Shown piece after piece: positions 42,522-50,836 of a DNA stretch of 64,000 nucleotides. This stretch comes from Betaproteobacteria bacterium (GTDB taxonomy: Bacteria; Pseudomonadota; Gammaproteobacteria; Burkholderiales; SG8-41): contig JAOTVX010000014.1 in the NCBI GenBank assembly GCA_029863175.1, positions 7,316 to 71,315 on the forward strand, written 5' to 3'. The first letter of the stretch is position 1, and each line of letters begins with the position of its first letter. A program made the translations under genes and the position numbers. The notes under the pieces are model-generated. The model was given only the letters and a program-made list of their open reading frames with translations, was not told the DNA's origin and ran no database searches.

Positions 42522-42920
42522 CTATTTACCAGCCGGATCGACCAGCGCTTTGGGGTTGGATACGGCGAGCTTTTCCTCCGTCGTGCGGCGCAGGTGTTCG
42601 AGCATCGCGGCACGCTCCTCCCCGTCAAACCGACCGGCGCGTATCTCGTTTGCCAAGCGCCGATTATAGCCCTCCACTGCCGCGCGGAGCGCGTCGCCGT
42701 CCGGTACGGCGGCATTTCCGGACAGCAGCCCGGCGAAACGCCGGTATTCGCCGCGCAGGGGCGCGTCACCCGCCGCGATCTCGCGTTGCGCGATCGCGAT
42801 GGCGTTGGCGATCATCAATGCGGTATACCGCAGCGCCTCCGGGACGGCAGGCAGCACTTCGGCGACAAAGGCATAGCGCGCGATTTCGAGCAGGTCGCGC
42901 GCATCGGGCCGGTCGTTCAT
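42522..42920 (-). CDS. DUF6285 domain protein
   Basis: Small all-helical cytoplasmic protein of 132 residues (DRPDARDLLEIARYAFVAEV ... EEKLAVSNPKALVDPAGK). It matches the DUF6285 type that usually accompanies ACAD10/11-like phosphotransferase and acyl-CoA dehydrogenase genes. Its start overlaps the stop of the phosphotransferase gene by four bases (42917-42920), so translation is coupled. Biochemical role unknown; a partner or stability factor for the phosphotransferase is an inference from context. Confidence 0.8.
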   Translation of the reverse strand: MNDRPDARDLLEIARYAFVAEVLPAVPEALRYTALMIANAIAIAQREIAAGDAPLRGEYRRFAGLLSGNAAVPDGDALRAAVEGYNRRLANEIRAGRFDGEERAAMLEHLRRTTEEKLAVSNPKALVDPAGK

Positions 42921-43918
42921 GGCGCCCCCGTGAGGTTGAGTATCTCGAGCTCGGTCTGGCCGACGATATGGCCGGTCAGGGCCAGCTCGAGCGACCGCTC
43001 GGTCCCCGACAGGTGGCGCTCGAGCTGTTGCAGCGCGATTATCGCCCAGCGCAGGTGCGCCATGACCTGCCAGTAGATGAGGTCACCAGGCGCTACCTGT
43101 CGGCCCGACACCCACTCGTATTCCGCTATGAAATCCTCGAGGCCGGCGATCCCGCCAACCGCGAGATCCGGACGCGCGAAACGCCAGCACCGGGCGCAAA
43201 GCCAGCCGATGTCCTCGAGCGGGTTGCCGAACGCGGGAAATTCCCAGTCGAGGACGCCCACGAGATGCCCGTCGTGGACCAGGTAGTTGCCGGTGCGATA
43301 GTCGCGATGGATGAACGTCGTGTCCTCGTGTTGCGGGGCGTTGATCTCGCACCAGCGCAGGCCCCATTCGAGGGCCGGATAGGGATGGGACAGCGTGTCG
43401 AGGTAGCTGCGATAGTGAGCAATGCAATCGCGGGCGAGCATGGTTGGCAGGAATCCAAGCCCGGCGTGCGCCGGCGTAATCCGGTGCAGACGAGCGAGAT
43501 TCGCGGCAAGCTCGCGCGCGAGACTTCCACCGTCCGGCACCAGCTTCGAATCGCGCGTGACCTTGTGGCCCGCGGCGACGCCGGGCAGCCGCTGCATGAT
43601 GAAGAACAGCCGGCCCGTGACGGCCAGGTCATTGCACAGAAACAGCGGTTCGGGGGCGAGCACCTTCGCGGCGTGTGCGATCTTCAGGACGGCGAATTCC
43701 TGCGCGCGCGTCAGGCTCTCGCGCACCGTTGCCTTGGCATCCGTGCGCAACACCCAGCGCCGGAGTTCGCCGTCCAGCTTGACGTCGAGCGCCCAGTTTT
43801 CCTGCACGGCGCCACCGCTCATCCGCTCGAGGGAGATGATCACGGCGCCGTGCCCGCCGGCGGCGCGCGCGACGAATTCCGCTAGGCGCTGTCGCGTGGA
43901 TGTATCGCTGAAGGTCAA
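42917..43918 (-). CDS. Aminoglycoside phosphotransferase-like kinase (ACAD10/11-associated)
   Basis: APH/choline-kinase-fold protein of 333 residues. Brenner-like catalytic loop DTTFIHRDYRTGNYLVHDG (about 198-216, with catalytic Asp) and the metal-binding GVLDWEFPAFGNPLEDIGWL (Asp near 222) are present. The nucleotide-binding Gly-rich loop and Lys lie near SGGAVQENWALDVKLDG. In this gene order it more likely phosphorylates a hydroxyacyl-CoA or hydroxy acid ahead of beta-oxidation, as proposed for human ACAD10/11 kinase domains, than an antibiotic. It is the first gene of the four-gene operon down to 39349. Confidence 0.88.
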   Translation of the reverse strand: MTFSDTSTRQRLAEFVARAAGGHGAVIISLERMSGGAVQENWALDVKLDGELRRWVLRTDAKATVRESLTRAQEFAVLKIAHAAKVLAPEPLFLCNDLAVTGRLFFIMQRLPGVAAGHKVTRDSKLVPDGGSLARELAANLARLHRITPAHAGLGFLPTMLARDCIAHYRSYLDTLSHPYPALEWGLRWCEINAPQHEDTTFIHRDYRTGNYLVHDGHLVGVLDWEFPAFGNPLEDIGWLCARCWRFARPDLAVGGIAGLEDFIAEYEWVSGRQVAPGDLIYWQVMAHLRWAIIALQQLERHLSGTERSLELALTGHIVGQTELEILNLTGAP

Positions 43919-43938
43919 GTCAGGTTCCGTGGTTCAGT

Positions 43939-43960
43939 TAATCGAGCCCGGCCCCTTTTA
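43939..43960. repeat. REP-like half-site, variant
   Basis: TAATCGAGCCCGGCCCCTTT differs by few bases from the TTCGAGCCTGGCCCC arm. It lies just past the ModA-like gene. Confidence 0.6.
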
Positions 43961-44671
43961 CGGCATCGGCTCCAACCCATTTTGCGTAATGGCGTCGGCT
44001 GCTGCCGGCGACGCGAGGAATCCGATAAGCGCGCGAGCCGCATCCGAATCCCTGGCACCTGCGGCAACGCCGGCCGAGAACACACTGACTCTTTGAACCT
44101 CAGCCGGTAGCGGTCCTAGATACGCTATCCCGGGCACGGGAAGTAGCTCGCTGATCTGTTGGAAGCCGAGCTCTGCCTCTCCACGCGCAACCACGGCGCC
44201 AATTCGTTCACCCTCGATTCGCCGGCTCTTACTTGCCATGTGGTCGGCTATTCCGAGGCGCTGAAACAGCTCGGTGGTAATATAGCGGCCGCTTACGCTG
44301 GCAGAGTACGCGACTGATTTCGCTTCCAGAAGCGTGCGTTTCAGCGCGTCGACCGAACTGATGTCCAGCTTGGGTGCTCCTGCCCGTACGGCCATACCGA
44401 TGGCCGAGCGCGCGAGGGGAGTACGGCTTTCGGCCGAGATCTTGCCGTCCTTGATCAATTCGACAAGGGCGGCATCCGCAACGATGACAACGTCTACGGG
44501 TTCACCGCGTTGAAGTCGAGTCGGAATGTAGTCTGGCCCTGTCCCCATGGACGTTGCGGCCGTGACGATTTTTCTCTTCGTGGCGATTTCGAGTTGGGGG
44601 ATGAGTGCAAGATAGGGTGCAGTAAAGGCGCCTGAGGTCATGACGATGATGTCACGTGTCGTGGTATTCAT
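43958..44671 (-). CDS. ModA-like substrate-binding protein without signal peptide
   Basis: 237-residue protein of the periplasmic-binding-like type II fold related to molybdate-binding ModA. Features include a start IIVMTSGAFTAPYLALIPQL, then RLQRGEPVDVVIVADAALVE and a hinge ERIGAVVARGEAELGFQQIS. The N-terminus (MNTTTRDI...) has no export signal, so unlike ModA it may stay in the cytoplasm, or the start has been lost. No ModB/C genes are adjacent; two cupin genes lie upstream on the same strand. Specific ligand unknown. Confidence 0.72.
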   Translation of the reverse strand: MNTTTRDIIVMTSGAFTAPYLALIPQLEIATKRKIVTAATSMGTGPDYIPTRLQRGEPVDVVIVADAALVELIKDGKISAESRTPLARSAIGMAVRAGAPKLDISSVDALKRTLLEAKSVAYSASVSGRYITTELFQRLGIADHMASKSRRIEGERIGAVVARGEAELGFQQISELLPVPGIAYLGPLPAEVQRVSVFSAGVAAGARDSDAARALIGFLASPAAADAITQNGLEPMP

Positions 44672-44703
44672 GGTGGTCTCAAACTCTTCAGTTGTCGCTT
44701 GGA

Positions 44704-44724
44704 TAAATCGAGCCTGGCCCCTTT
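44704..44724. repeat. REP-like half-site, TCGAGCCTGGCCCC family
   Basis: AAATCGAGCCTGGCCCCTTT between the ModA-like gene and the cupin gene. Confidence 0.7.
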
Positions 44725-45083
44725 CATCCCTTTGAGTCGTCGACCTTTGGCACGACCAGGTGTAGAAGCTTCAAAGTCGAGTCGCCCGCGTGACGGATGC
44801 TGGCGGTCTCCGTTGGGCCGAGGTACACGCCGGCGCCTTGGCTGACTTCGACATCGTCGTCGCCGAGCCTGATCACGCCATCGCCCTCCATCAGGTAAAG
44901 GAGTTGGTGTGTATCTTGCAGAGATTCCGTAGCAAAATGCTCGCCATCGCTTAGCCAACGCAGCATGCCGAGCACGTTCTTCGCCCCGCAGAGCGCCGGG
45001 TTGACGATCTCCGCGACTTCACCCTGGCCGCCGTTCAGTTTCTTCCGGGAGATTCCGTTGGTATCGATATGGGTCGTAGACAT
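44724..45083 (-). CDS. Cupin-domain protein, small
   Basis: 119-residue single cupin. The conserved barrel strands carry DTHQLLYLMEGDGVIRLGDD (with His and Glu positions of motif 1) and VYLGPTETASIRHAGDST (motif 2 His). Cupins bind a metal and include many dioxygenases and isomerases, but the small size gives no substrate. It is the middle gene between another cupin and a ModA-like protein, all minus strand. ATG 45083 is chosen; RBS GGAGCAAGCTGAC is plausible. Confidence 0.85.
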   Translation of the reverse strand: MSTTHIDTNGISRKKLNGGQGEVAEIVNPALCGAKNVLGMLRWLSDGEHFATESLQDTHQLLYLMEGDGVIRLGDDDVEVSQGAGVYLGPTETASIRHAGDSTLKLLHLVVPKVDDSKG

Positions 45084-45146
45084 GTCAGCTTGCTCCTGTT
45101 TGCCAGTGGCCCTCGGCTTCGTCTCGTAGCCGAACGCAGGTCGTCA

Positions 45147-45560
45147 TCAGCTCTGGACCCAGACGTTGCCGTCCACACGTTCCCACAGCAGGTCGTCCTT
45201 GGTACCGTCGAGGATCGTGGTCTCGAAGCGATTCGGTGCCTGGAACTCGAAATAGAACAGGCGCTCCTTCGCGCGGAGCCGGTGTTTCTCCTCGGCCGGT
45301 ATGAACACCAGATCGCCGGGATTGAGGTCCCTCACGCCTTCCTCCGTCTCCACGGTTGCGGTGCCGTCGAAGATGAAATAGAAATGCTCGCAATTCTTGT
45401 GGAAGTGATAGGGGGAGGCTGCGCCTTCGGCGTAATACATGATTCCGGCGAGCATCGCGTCGGTGGCGCTTAACTCCTTGCTGGCGAAGAACACGCGTTC
45501 CCGGCCGGGAACCACCGAGAGCAGCTTCGGCAAGTCATCCTGATGGAAGATGTACGCCAT
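45147..45560 (-). CDS. Cupin-domain protein
   Basis: 137-residue cupin. Motif 1 is SPYHFHKNCEHFYFIFDGTA, with three His/Glu ligands and a central Cys. Motif 2 is NPGDLVFIPAEEKHRLRAKE, with the last His. The intact metal site suggests an active enzyme or a sensor of small carboxylic or aromatic compounds. The gap to the next cupin gene is 63 bases on the same strand. The start ATG 45560 is preceded by AAAGGAAATCGC. Confidence 0.87.
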   Translation of the reverse strand: MAYIFHQDDLPKLLSVVPGRERVFFASKELSATDAMLAGIMYYAEGAASPYHFHKNCEHFYFIFDGTATVETEEGVRDLNPGDLVFIPAEEKHRLRAKERLFYFEFQAPNRFETTILDGTKDDLLWERVDGNVWVQS

Positions 45561-45733
45561 TGCGATTTCCTTTCTTTCAGCTCTTCAGGAGGGGTTGGAC
45601 CACGCCACGTGCCGGCTCTTTCACGCCTTGTCTCCCGGAGAGGCATAGTGTCCGGCGTTAGATCGTCACTTTCAACAAAAACACTGCATCAGCCCCTGTC
45701 GCGCGACAACCACCGGTCTGGGGGACTAATCCG

Positions 45734-46003
45734 TCACTGCAAAAACCCCTTTACCACGCCCCACGCGGCGCCGAGAGCGAGCATGCAGAATACGAGCGTG
45801 GACACGGCGAACGGGGGCCCGCGCTTGCTGGCCTCTTGCTGATACGCCGCGGCATACCAGACGCACTCGAACGCCGGGTCGCCCGTCGTCGCGGGCGCGT
45901 TGATCTTGTATTTGGCACGGGCCTTGCCTACATTCCACGCGAGGCTGAACAACAGCACCAGCACACCCAGCGTAATCAACGCCGGCCAGCGGAAATCATG
46001 CAT
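45734..46003 (-). pseudogene. MAPEG-family gene with internal deletion
   Basis: 89-residue membrane protein. The N-terminal half (FRWPALITLGVLVLLFSLAW, then KARAKYKINAPATTGDPAFE) matches the start of MAPEG-type proteins. The C-terminal helix ASKRGPPFAVSTLVFCMLAL matches their end. About 40 residues with the NPxxE-like core (usually MNTLEQLVxFLP) are absent. So it is probably a deletion derivative, or a very short family variant, and not an active glutathione-linked enzyme. Confidence 0.6.
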
Positions 46004-46105
46004 GAGTCACCTCTCTTTGGTAAATGCAAGACCTGCATTACTTTACTCTGTGGAAATAAGGTCAGACTCGATTTTCTCGCGCGTTTTTTTGTCAACTAGG
46101 TTCTG

Positions 46106-47473
46106 CTAATGACCTTCGAGTGCCAGGAAACGCCGTAGTTCGCGCACATCGTCGAGCTCCTCCACGGCGTTCACCCGCCGGATGACGCCCTCTGTCCGCT
46201 CGGCACCAAGCACCGGCTCCATCAGGAGCCGCGCCTTTGCGTTCACGCCCTCCGTATCCATCGGATTTTCCTTCGTGCCCGGAGCGTGGCGCGTAAAGTG
46301 GCTGACGGTGCGGCCATCCCGGAGCGTCACCTCCACCTGGCCGCTTCGCGGCGCGGCGGGATCCATGAGCTTTGGATCGGCGATGAGCTGCACGCGCTCC
46401 TTTGCGGCGCGCACTGTCGGGTCCGCCATCTGCTCATAGGAATGGCTGTCCTCAAACGAGACGGTGCCTTTCACCAATGCTAACGCGATGAGGTGCTGGC
46501 AGTTGATATCCGGCATGGCGCGGTTATTGACGACGCGCGCGCCGTCCTCCGGAAGTCTCACGACGATGCGCTCCACGTTGTTCACGTTGAGCCCATGCTC
46601 GCGATGGAGCCTGAGGAATGCGTCCAGCGGGGCCTGGACCGGATAGCCGATTGAGAAGGGCTTGATGGCGGTTTCGGTGACGAAATAGCGGCTTCCCAGC
46701 GCCGCTACCATTGCCTCCGGTTTCGGTTCGGTGGACAGGGCCTGGAGCACGTTGTGCTCGCCATCGAACACGTCCCAGACGCCGCTAAAGCCCATCTGGG
46801 CCATGATGGCCGCGGTCACGCCATTGCGCGCGCCCATGCCGGAGAAGTCGAAGGCTTTTTCGACGTGCTCGGCATCGCGGACCCAGCTCCACAGGCCCGA
46901 TACCTGTTGGGCGGCGTACGAAAGCGCGTGGCGCATCCCCTTTTCGTCCAGCCGGGCCAGGGAGGCCGCGGCCCCCACGCTGCCGAGCGTGGAGCCGGTG
47001 CCCTCGGCGCTGCGGTGAGTTCGGCGCACGTGATCCGCTCCGAGCGCCAGGAGAAATCGACAGCAGAGATCGTAGCCGAGCGCGACCGCGTTCAGCAGCT
47101 CCGTTCCCGATCTGCCCTCGCGCTCGGCCATCGCGAGGGCCGCGGGCACGACGACGCAGCCGGGATGGGCTTTTGTCGCCGGATGGAAGTCATCGGTCTC
47201 GTCAGCGTGGCCGAACATGGCGTTCACCAGAGCGGCGTTGACGGCCGAGGTCCTGATGTCGGTGGTGAGGACGGTCGCTTCCTCGACCCCGCCCTGCGCC
47301 CGCGCGTAGCGGATCGCCATTTCCCCCGGTTTGAGATGGGCTCCCGAGACCATCGCGGCGAGCGTGTCCAGGATGCGATGCCTGGCATCCTGCGCCACGT
47401 GCGGCGCGAGACTCCGCTCCCGGGCCTCGACCATATAGCGTGCCAACCGCCCGGTAATATCAGCCGTAGACAT
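46106..47473 (-). CDS. MmgE/PrpD family protein
   Basis: Fold of 2-methylcitrate dehydratase/iminodisuccinate epimerase-like proteins, 455 residues. Landmarks: ARHRILDTLAAMVSGAHLKP, GHADETDDFHPATKAHPGCV (conserved D/H region), RSAEGTGSTLGSVGAAASLA, and the domain 2 segment KPFSIGYPVQAPLDAFL. These proteins act on branched-chain or dicarboxylic acids; many copies in Burkholderiales are paralogues of unknown substrate near Bug receptors, as here. Monocistronic; ATG 47473 is preceded by GAAGGTCTAA. Confidence 0.9.
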   Translation of the reverse strand: MSTADITGRLARYMVEARERSLAPHVAQDARHRILDTLAAMVSGAHLKPGEMAIRYARAQGGVEEATVLTTDIRTSAVNAALVNAMFGHADETDDFHPATKAHPGCVVVPAALAMAEREGRSGTELLNAVALGYDLCCRFLLALGADHVRRTHRSAEGTGSTLGSVGAAASLARLDEKGMRHALSYAAQQVSGLWSWVRDAEHVEKAFDFSGMGARNGVTAAIMAQMGFSGVWDVFDGEHNVLQALSTEPKPEAMVAALGSRYFVTETAIKPFSIGYPVQAPLDAFLRLHREHGLNVNNVERIVVRLPEDGARVVNNRAMPDINCQHLIALALVKGTVSFEDSHSYEQMADPTVRAAKERVQLIADPKLMDPAAPRSGQVEVTLRDGRTVSHFTRHAPGTKENPMDTEGVNAKARLLMEPVLGAERTEGVIRRVNAVEELDDVRELRRFLALEGH

Positions 47474-47902
47474 TTAGACCTTCCTTCAAGTGAGTAAATG
47501 ACCTCATTGATGTTAATGGGACTCGGAATCTGACGAAGTAGGGAATAGCCATCTCACCTGTCGCCTAAGGTGAATGGGTCGTCAAAATTAGCGATGCCGG
47601 CGCTATCAGACAAAAGCCTGACTCCTTACCGTCCAAATAATGATAAATCGAGACTGGCCCCTTGAACTGCTTAGGGGATAGCCCCCCGAAAATTCGAGCC
47701 TGGCCCCTTTAACTGCGCCCTTCCATATTGCGGTCTTTTCAGTCGCTCAACGCGTTGCGGAAATGCGACGCTATGATTGATAGGTCCGTTATGGATACGA
47801 TTTCTTGCGATTTCTTGATTTTCCTCAACGTCACGGCCCGCCGTTGGCCGCAAACTATTTTTACTCAAGAAGCTTTAGAGACTTTTGGAAAGGGGTCATA
47901 TT
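47474..47902. other. Intergenic with two REP-like half-sites
   Basis: AAATCGAGACTGGCCCCTTG (47644-47663) and AAAATTCGAGCCTGGCCCCTTT (47690-47711) are copies of the same dispersed arm, 47 bases apart in the same orientation. No coding frame is convincing. The region ends with the GGAAAGGGG binding site of the next gene. Confidence 0.6.
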
Positions 47903-48214
47903 ATGGACTTTTTGGCTTTGGCATGGATAGTGGCAATCGTAGTCCTGGTACTGTGCACGGTCGGTTGCGGGTACTGGCTGATCGAGCCGGTCGTGAGAAA
48001 GCGGCTGTTGAGGTGCCCCGAAACGGGATGCGTGGCTTTCGTCGAGGCGGGGCGTGTTTTTCGCGGTGACGGCACGACGCCCGAGCTCACGGTTCGCTCG
48101 TGCGAGTTGTGGCCCGACAGCAAAGATTGTGCTCGCGGATGTCTCGCGCGCTACGATGAGGCGACGCCGGGTTACCGCATCAAGCTCGAGGCGTTGAGGC
48201 CTTTCGAACAGTAA
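47903..48214 (+). CDS. Small membrane-anchored Cys-rich protein
   Basis: 103 residues: an N-terminal helix LALAWIVAIVVLVLCTVGCG followed by a soluble part with paired Cys residues (RCPETGCVAF near 35-44 and SCELW...DCARGCLARYDE near 66-90). Two Cys pairs suggest a metal site or disulfides; no family assigned. ATG 47903 follows GGAAAGGGGTC. It is followed by a perfect REP-like palindrome that may terminate or stabilise the transcript. Confidence 0.7.
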   Translation: MDFLALAWIVAIVVLVLCTVGCGYWLIEPVVRKRLLRCPETGCVAFVEAGRVFRGDGTTPELTVRSCELWPDSKDCARGCLARYDEATPGYRIKLEALRPFEQ

Positions 48215-48235
48215 AGCGCGGGATCAACGATCAAA

Positions 48236-48275
48236 GGGGCCAGGCTCGAATTCTTGATAATTCGAGCCTGGCCCC
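48236..48275. repeat. Perfect 17-bp inverted repeat (REP-like), GGGGCCAGGCTCGAATT
   Basis: Left arm GGGGCCAGGCTCGAATT (48236-48252), loop CTTGAT and right arm AATTCGAGCCTGGCCCC (48259-48275) pair perfectly. It is the only full palindrome of this arm family in the window; at other sites only single arms or imperfect partners are present. Confidence 0.95.
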
Positions 48276-48291
48276 ATTTGTTAACATCATC

Positions 48292-48340
48292 CATCACCCA
48301 TCACCCATCACCCATCACCCATCACCCATCACCCATCACG
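48292..48340. repeat. Heptamer tandem array (CATCACC)n
   Basis: About seven head-to-tail CATCACC units, ending in CATCACGGATCG. Confidence 0.95.
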
Positions 48341-48391
48341 GATCGTAAGGCCCTTCCGCCTTCTGCCTTCAGTTCCCCCCAGCGACGGCAT

Positions 48392-49375
48392 CTATTTCTT
48401 GAAGCCAGTAGCCTTGATCAGTGGCATGAGCTGCTCACGCTCCTGATCGACGAAGCGCTGCGCTTTCTCCGCGCTGGAGTCCAGTACCGGTTCGAACCCC
48501 GACCGGATTAGCTTCTGCTGGAAAGACTCGTCGGCAAGTGCCTTGCGCGTGACTTGCGAAACGCGATCCACGATGGGCTTAGGCGTGCCCGCCGGCGCAA
48601 ACAATCCGCTGAACAACTGGGCAATCATGTTCGGCAGGATTTCGATCGTGGCCGGGATCTCGGGCGCGGCCTTGAGGCGCGCCGGCGCATTCACCGACAG
48701 GATCCGAATTTTCCCGGCCTTATACAGGCCGAGCAGCCGCCCGGTCACGTTCGGCGTCATCATCGGTATGTAGCCGCTCACGAGGTCGGCCACTGCCAGA
48801 CCGGTTCCCCGGTACGGGACGTGCACGATCTGGAGTCCGCCCGCGCGCTGCTTGAACATCTCGCCGGCGAGATGGGTCAAGGTTCCCGCCCCCGCGGACC
48901 CGTATGACAGCTTGCCGGGATTCGCCTTGGCGTAGGCGATGAGCTGCTTCAGGTCCCGCACGGGCAGCGACGGGTGGACCATGATCGAAGTCGCCGAGAT
49001 GGCGAGTATGTCGATCGTGACGAAGTCCTTGACCGGGTCGTACGGCGGGCTCCTCATCACCGCCGGATTGATGATCTGTGTGCTGCTGTTGCCGACCAGA
49101 AGCGTATAGCCGTCGGGCCGGGCACGCGCGACTTCCCCCGCGCCGATGACGCCACCCGCGCCGCCCCGGTTATCAACGACGATCGTGCCGAGCAAGGGCC
49201 CGACCTGCTGCGCCCAGAGGCGGGCGATCGTGTCCACCACGCCGCCGGGCGGGAACGGAACGACCACCCTGATCGGTCTCGAGGGATATTGCGACTGCGC
49301 GTATGCGCCGAACGGCGCCAGCGCGGACGCCGCAACCCAGGCCAATGTGAAGGCCAGCAATGTGTGTCGGTTCAT
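48392..49375 (-). CDS. Bug/TctC-family periplasmic solute receptor 4
   Basis: 327-residue TTT-type receptor. A signal peptide (LLAFTLAWVAASALAPFGAYAQ) is followed by QYPSRPIRVVVPFPPGGVVD, then IVVDNRGGAGGVIGAGEVAR and DGYTLLVGNSSTQIINPAVM. Later motifs include IVHVPYRGTGLAVADLVSG. AGGAGAGAAAGACT is its binding site. No transporter genes adjacent; the nearest upstream gene on this strand is far. Substrate unknown. Confidence 0.93.
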   Translation of the reverse strand: MNRHTLLAFTLAWVAASALAPFGAYAQSQYPSRPIRVVVPFPPGGVVDTIARLWAQQVGPLLGTIVVDNRGGAGGVIGAGEVARARPDGYTLLVGNSSTQIINPAVMRSPPYDPVKDFVTIDILAISATSIMVHPSLPVRDLKQLIAYAKANPGKLSYGSAGAGTLTHLAGEMFKQRAGGLQIVHVPYRGTGLAVADLVSGYIPMMTPNVTGRLLGLYKAGKIRILSVNAPARLKAAPEIPATIEILPNMIAQLFSGLFAPAGTPKPIVDRVSQVTRKALADESFQQKLIRSGFEPVLDSSAEKAQRFVDQEREQLMPLIKATGFKK

Positions 49376-49691
49376 AGTCTTTCTCTCCTCTTAGGTGCTG
49401 TTGATCGATGGCACGGTTGGAGAACTGACGTAGGATTATACAAAGACCGTTCGATGGCGTCTGTTCCTAGTTATGGAAAGGCGTGAATGGTGAATAGCGA
49501 GTGGTGAAGGGACTAAAACCGAACCGTCGGTCACCCATCACGAGTGTTGAGGCGCATCACCCATCACCCAGCACCCAGCACCCAAGACGGGGGTTATGGC
49601 CTTCCGCCTTCCGCCTTCCGCCTTCCGCCTTTAGTTTGGTGGGGTCTGTCCCCATTTAGTGCGATTTACCCATCTCGTGATACAAGGGGCC
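49376..49691. repeat. Intergenic, CATCACC and CCGCCTT arrays
   Basis: Heptamer units CATCACCCATCACCCAGCAC at 49555-49583 and four and a half tandem CTTCCGC units at 49600-49631, then GGGGTCTGTCCCCATTTAG (REP-like half) at 49641-49659. No gene. GGGGCCATG precedes the next start. Confidence 0.85.
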
Positions 49692-50678
49692 ATGGGGTGC
49701 AAGCGATTTCTGTTGCAGGTTTTGGTAATTGCGCTCGGGATGCTGGCGGCGGGCGGCGCGCGCGCTGCGGGCGGCGTTGACCTGACGCGGCAGTTTTTGG
49801 ATGCCTATGGTAGCGACTGCGCCTTCGGCGCGGCGCACGTGGAAGTGCTGCGCAGGCACAAGGTGCTGCTCGTGCCCGGCTACTTCGGCAACCTCTTTCC
49901 GACCTATTTCGCCGACCAGCTGCGCTGGCTCGCCTCGATTGGGGTCGAGCGAGAGAAAGTCGCGGTCAGATCCCGGCGGAGCGTCGCGATTAACGCCCCG
50001 ATCGTCGCCGCGGCGATCCGGGAGTCGGCGAGGCCCGTGATTCTCATCACGCACAGCAAGGGCTCGGTCGATGCGCTCGAGGCGCTGCGCGCTGAGTCGT
50101 CGCTGCGCACAAAAGTGAAGGGCTGGGTGTCGCTGCAGGGCGTATTCTTCGGCTCGCCGGTGGCCAACAAGCTGCTCGACGGCTCGCTGCTCGATCCAAT
50201 GGTCTCGACCGTGATCCTCGGGTTTTTCGGCGGCACGAAGGAATCGGCGCAGAGCCTGACCACGGGCGCTTCGCTCGCCTATTACCGCGATCACGCAACC
50301 GCGATCGGCCGGCTCGTGCGCGAGGTGCCGGCGATCGCCTTCGCGAGCGCGCTCGACGACACGCCCGGCGCGCACACGCAGACGCTGCTCGAGATTCCGC
50401 GCGAGCTGATGTTGCGCGAGGGCATCCGCAGCGACGGCCTGGTGCCGATCGATGCCGCGGTGCTGCCGGGCATGGACTTCGTCAAGGTCTCGGGGGTCGA
50501 TCACATTGCGCCGGTGATGCCGGCGCTGCATCGCTTCGACCGCGTGCGCATGACCAAGGCGCTGCTGCTGCTCGCGCTGCGGGCGCCGTTGCGCGGCCTG
50601 CCACGGGACGCGGGCTGCCGGGCGAAACCGGCGTCAGGCCACATTTTCCCATCGGAGCCCCGGAGTCGGGCCGGCTGA
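49692..50678 (+). CDS. Secreted lipase-like alpha/beta hydrolase
   Basis: Exported esterase-like protein of 328 residues. A signal peptide ends near GGARAAGG. The region KVLLVPGYFGNLFPTYFADQ is followed by the nucleophile elbow VILITHSKGSVDALEALRAE (Ser in HSKG), a later acid region IRSDGLVPIDAAVLPG and the His segment KVSGVDHIAPVMPAL. These fit a triacylglycerol lipase-type hydrolase whose target is uncertain. A GTG 11 codons earlier is possible but ATG 49692 leads directly into the signal. Downstream is a palindrome with a T-run that may terminate transcription. Confidence 0.8.
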   Translation: MGCKRFLLQVLVIALGMLAAGGARAAGGVDLTRQFLDAYGSDCAFGAAHVEVLRRHKVLLVPGYFGNLFPTYFADQLRWLASIGVEREKVAVRSRRSVAINAPIVAAAIRESARPVILITHSKGSVDALEALRAESSLRTKVKGWVSLQGVFFGSPVANKLLDGSLLDPMVSTVILGFFGGTKESAQSLTTGASLAYYRDHATAIGRLVREVPAIAFASALDDTPGAHTQTLLEIPRELMLREGIRSDGLVPIDAAVLPGMDFVKVSGVDHIAPVMPALHRFDRVRMTKALLLLALRAPLRGLPRDAGCRAKPASGHIFPSEPRSRAG

Positions 50679-50718
50679 GGCGTAACTACATAAATGAACT
50701 ACTAAATTTGAATTTTTC

Positions 50719-50739
50719 GGCGATGCATCGCCAGTTTTT
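50719..50739 (+). terminator. Palindromic terminator-like hairpin after lipase gene
   Basis: GGCGA-TGCA-TCGCC followed by AGTTTTT, and preceded by AATTTTTC on the other side, so it could terminate in both directions. It lies 41 bases past the lipase-like stop codon. Confidence 0.55.
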
Positions 50740-50771
50740 GGCGTGCCATATGGCATCTACCTAAAGAACTG

Positions 50772-50836
50772 AGTGCCCCACAGGGCGCTCAACCGGACGC
50801 GCCGCAGCAGCGCACCGTTTAGCCCTGCGTTGAGGT
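50772..50836 (+). other. attC-like candidate
   Basis: GCGCTCAACCGGACGCG (50785-50801) and CGCACCGTTTAGCCCTGCG (50811-50829) are imperfect inverted partners with unpaired bases, ending GCGTTGAGG; CTCAAC and GTTGAG are exactly complementary. The order resembles the L''/L' and R' parts of an integron attC. R'' would be GCCCCAC at 50774, a poor match. No integrase or cassette array is seen. Confidence 0.3.

Noticed and set aside
48292..48340. CRISPR-like array from the CATCACC repeats
   Set aside because: Units are only seven bases with no spacers; simple tandem repeat.
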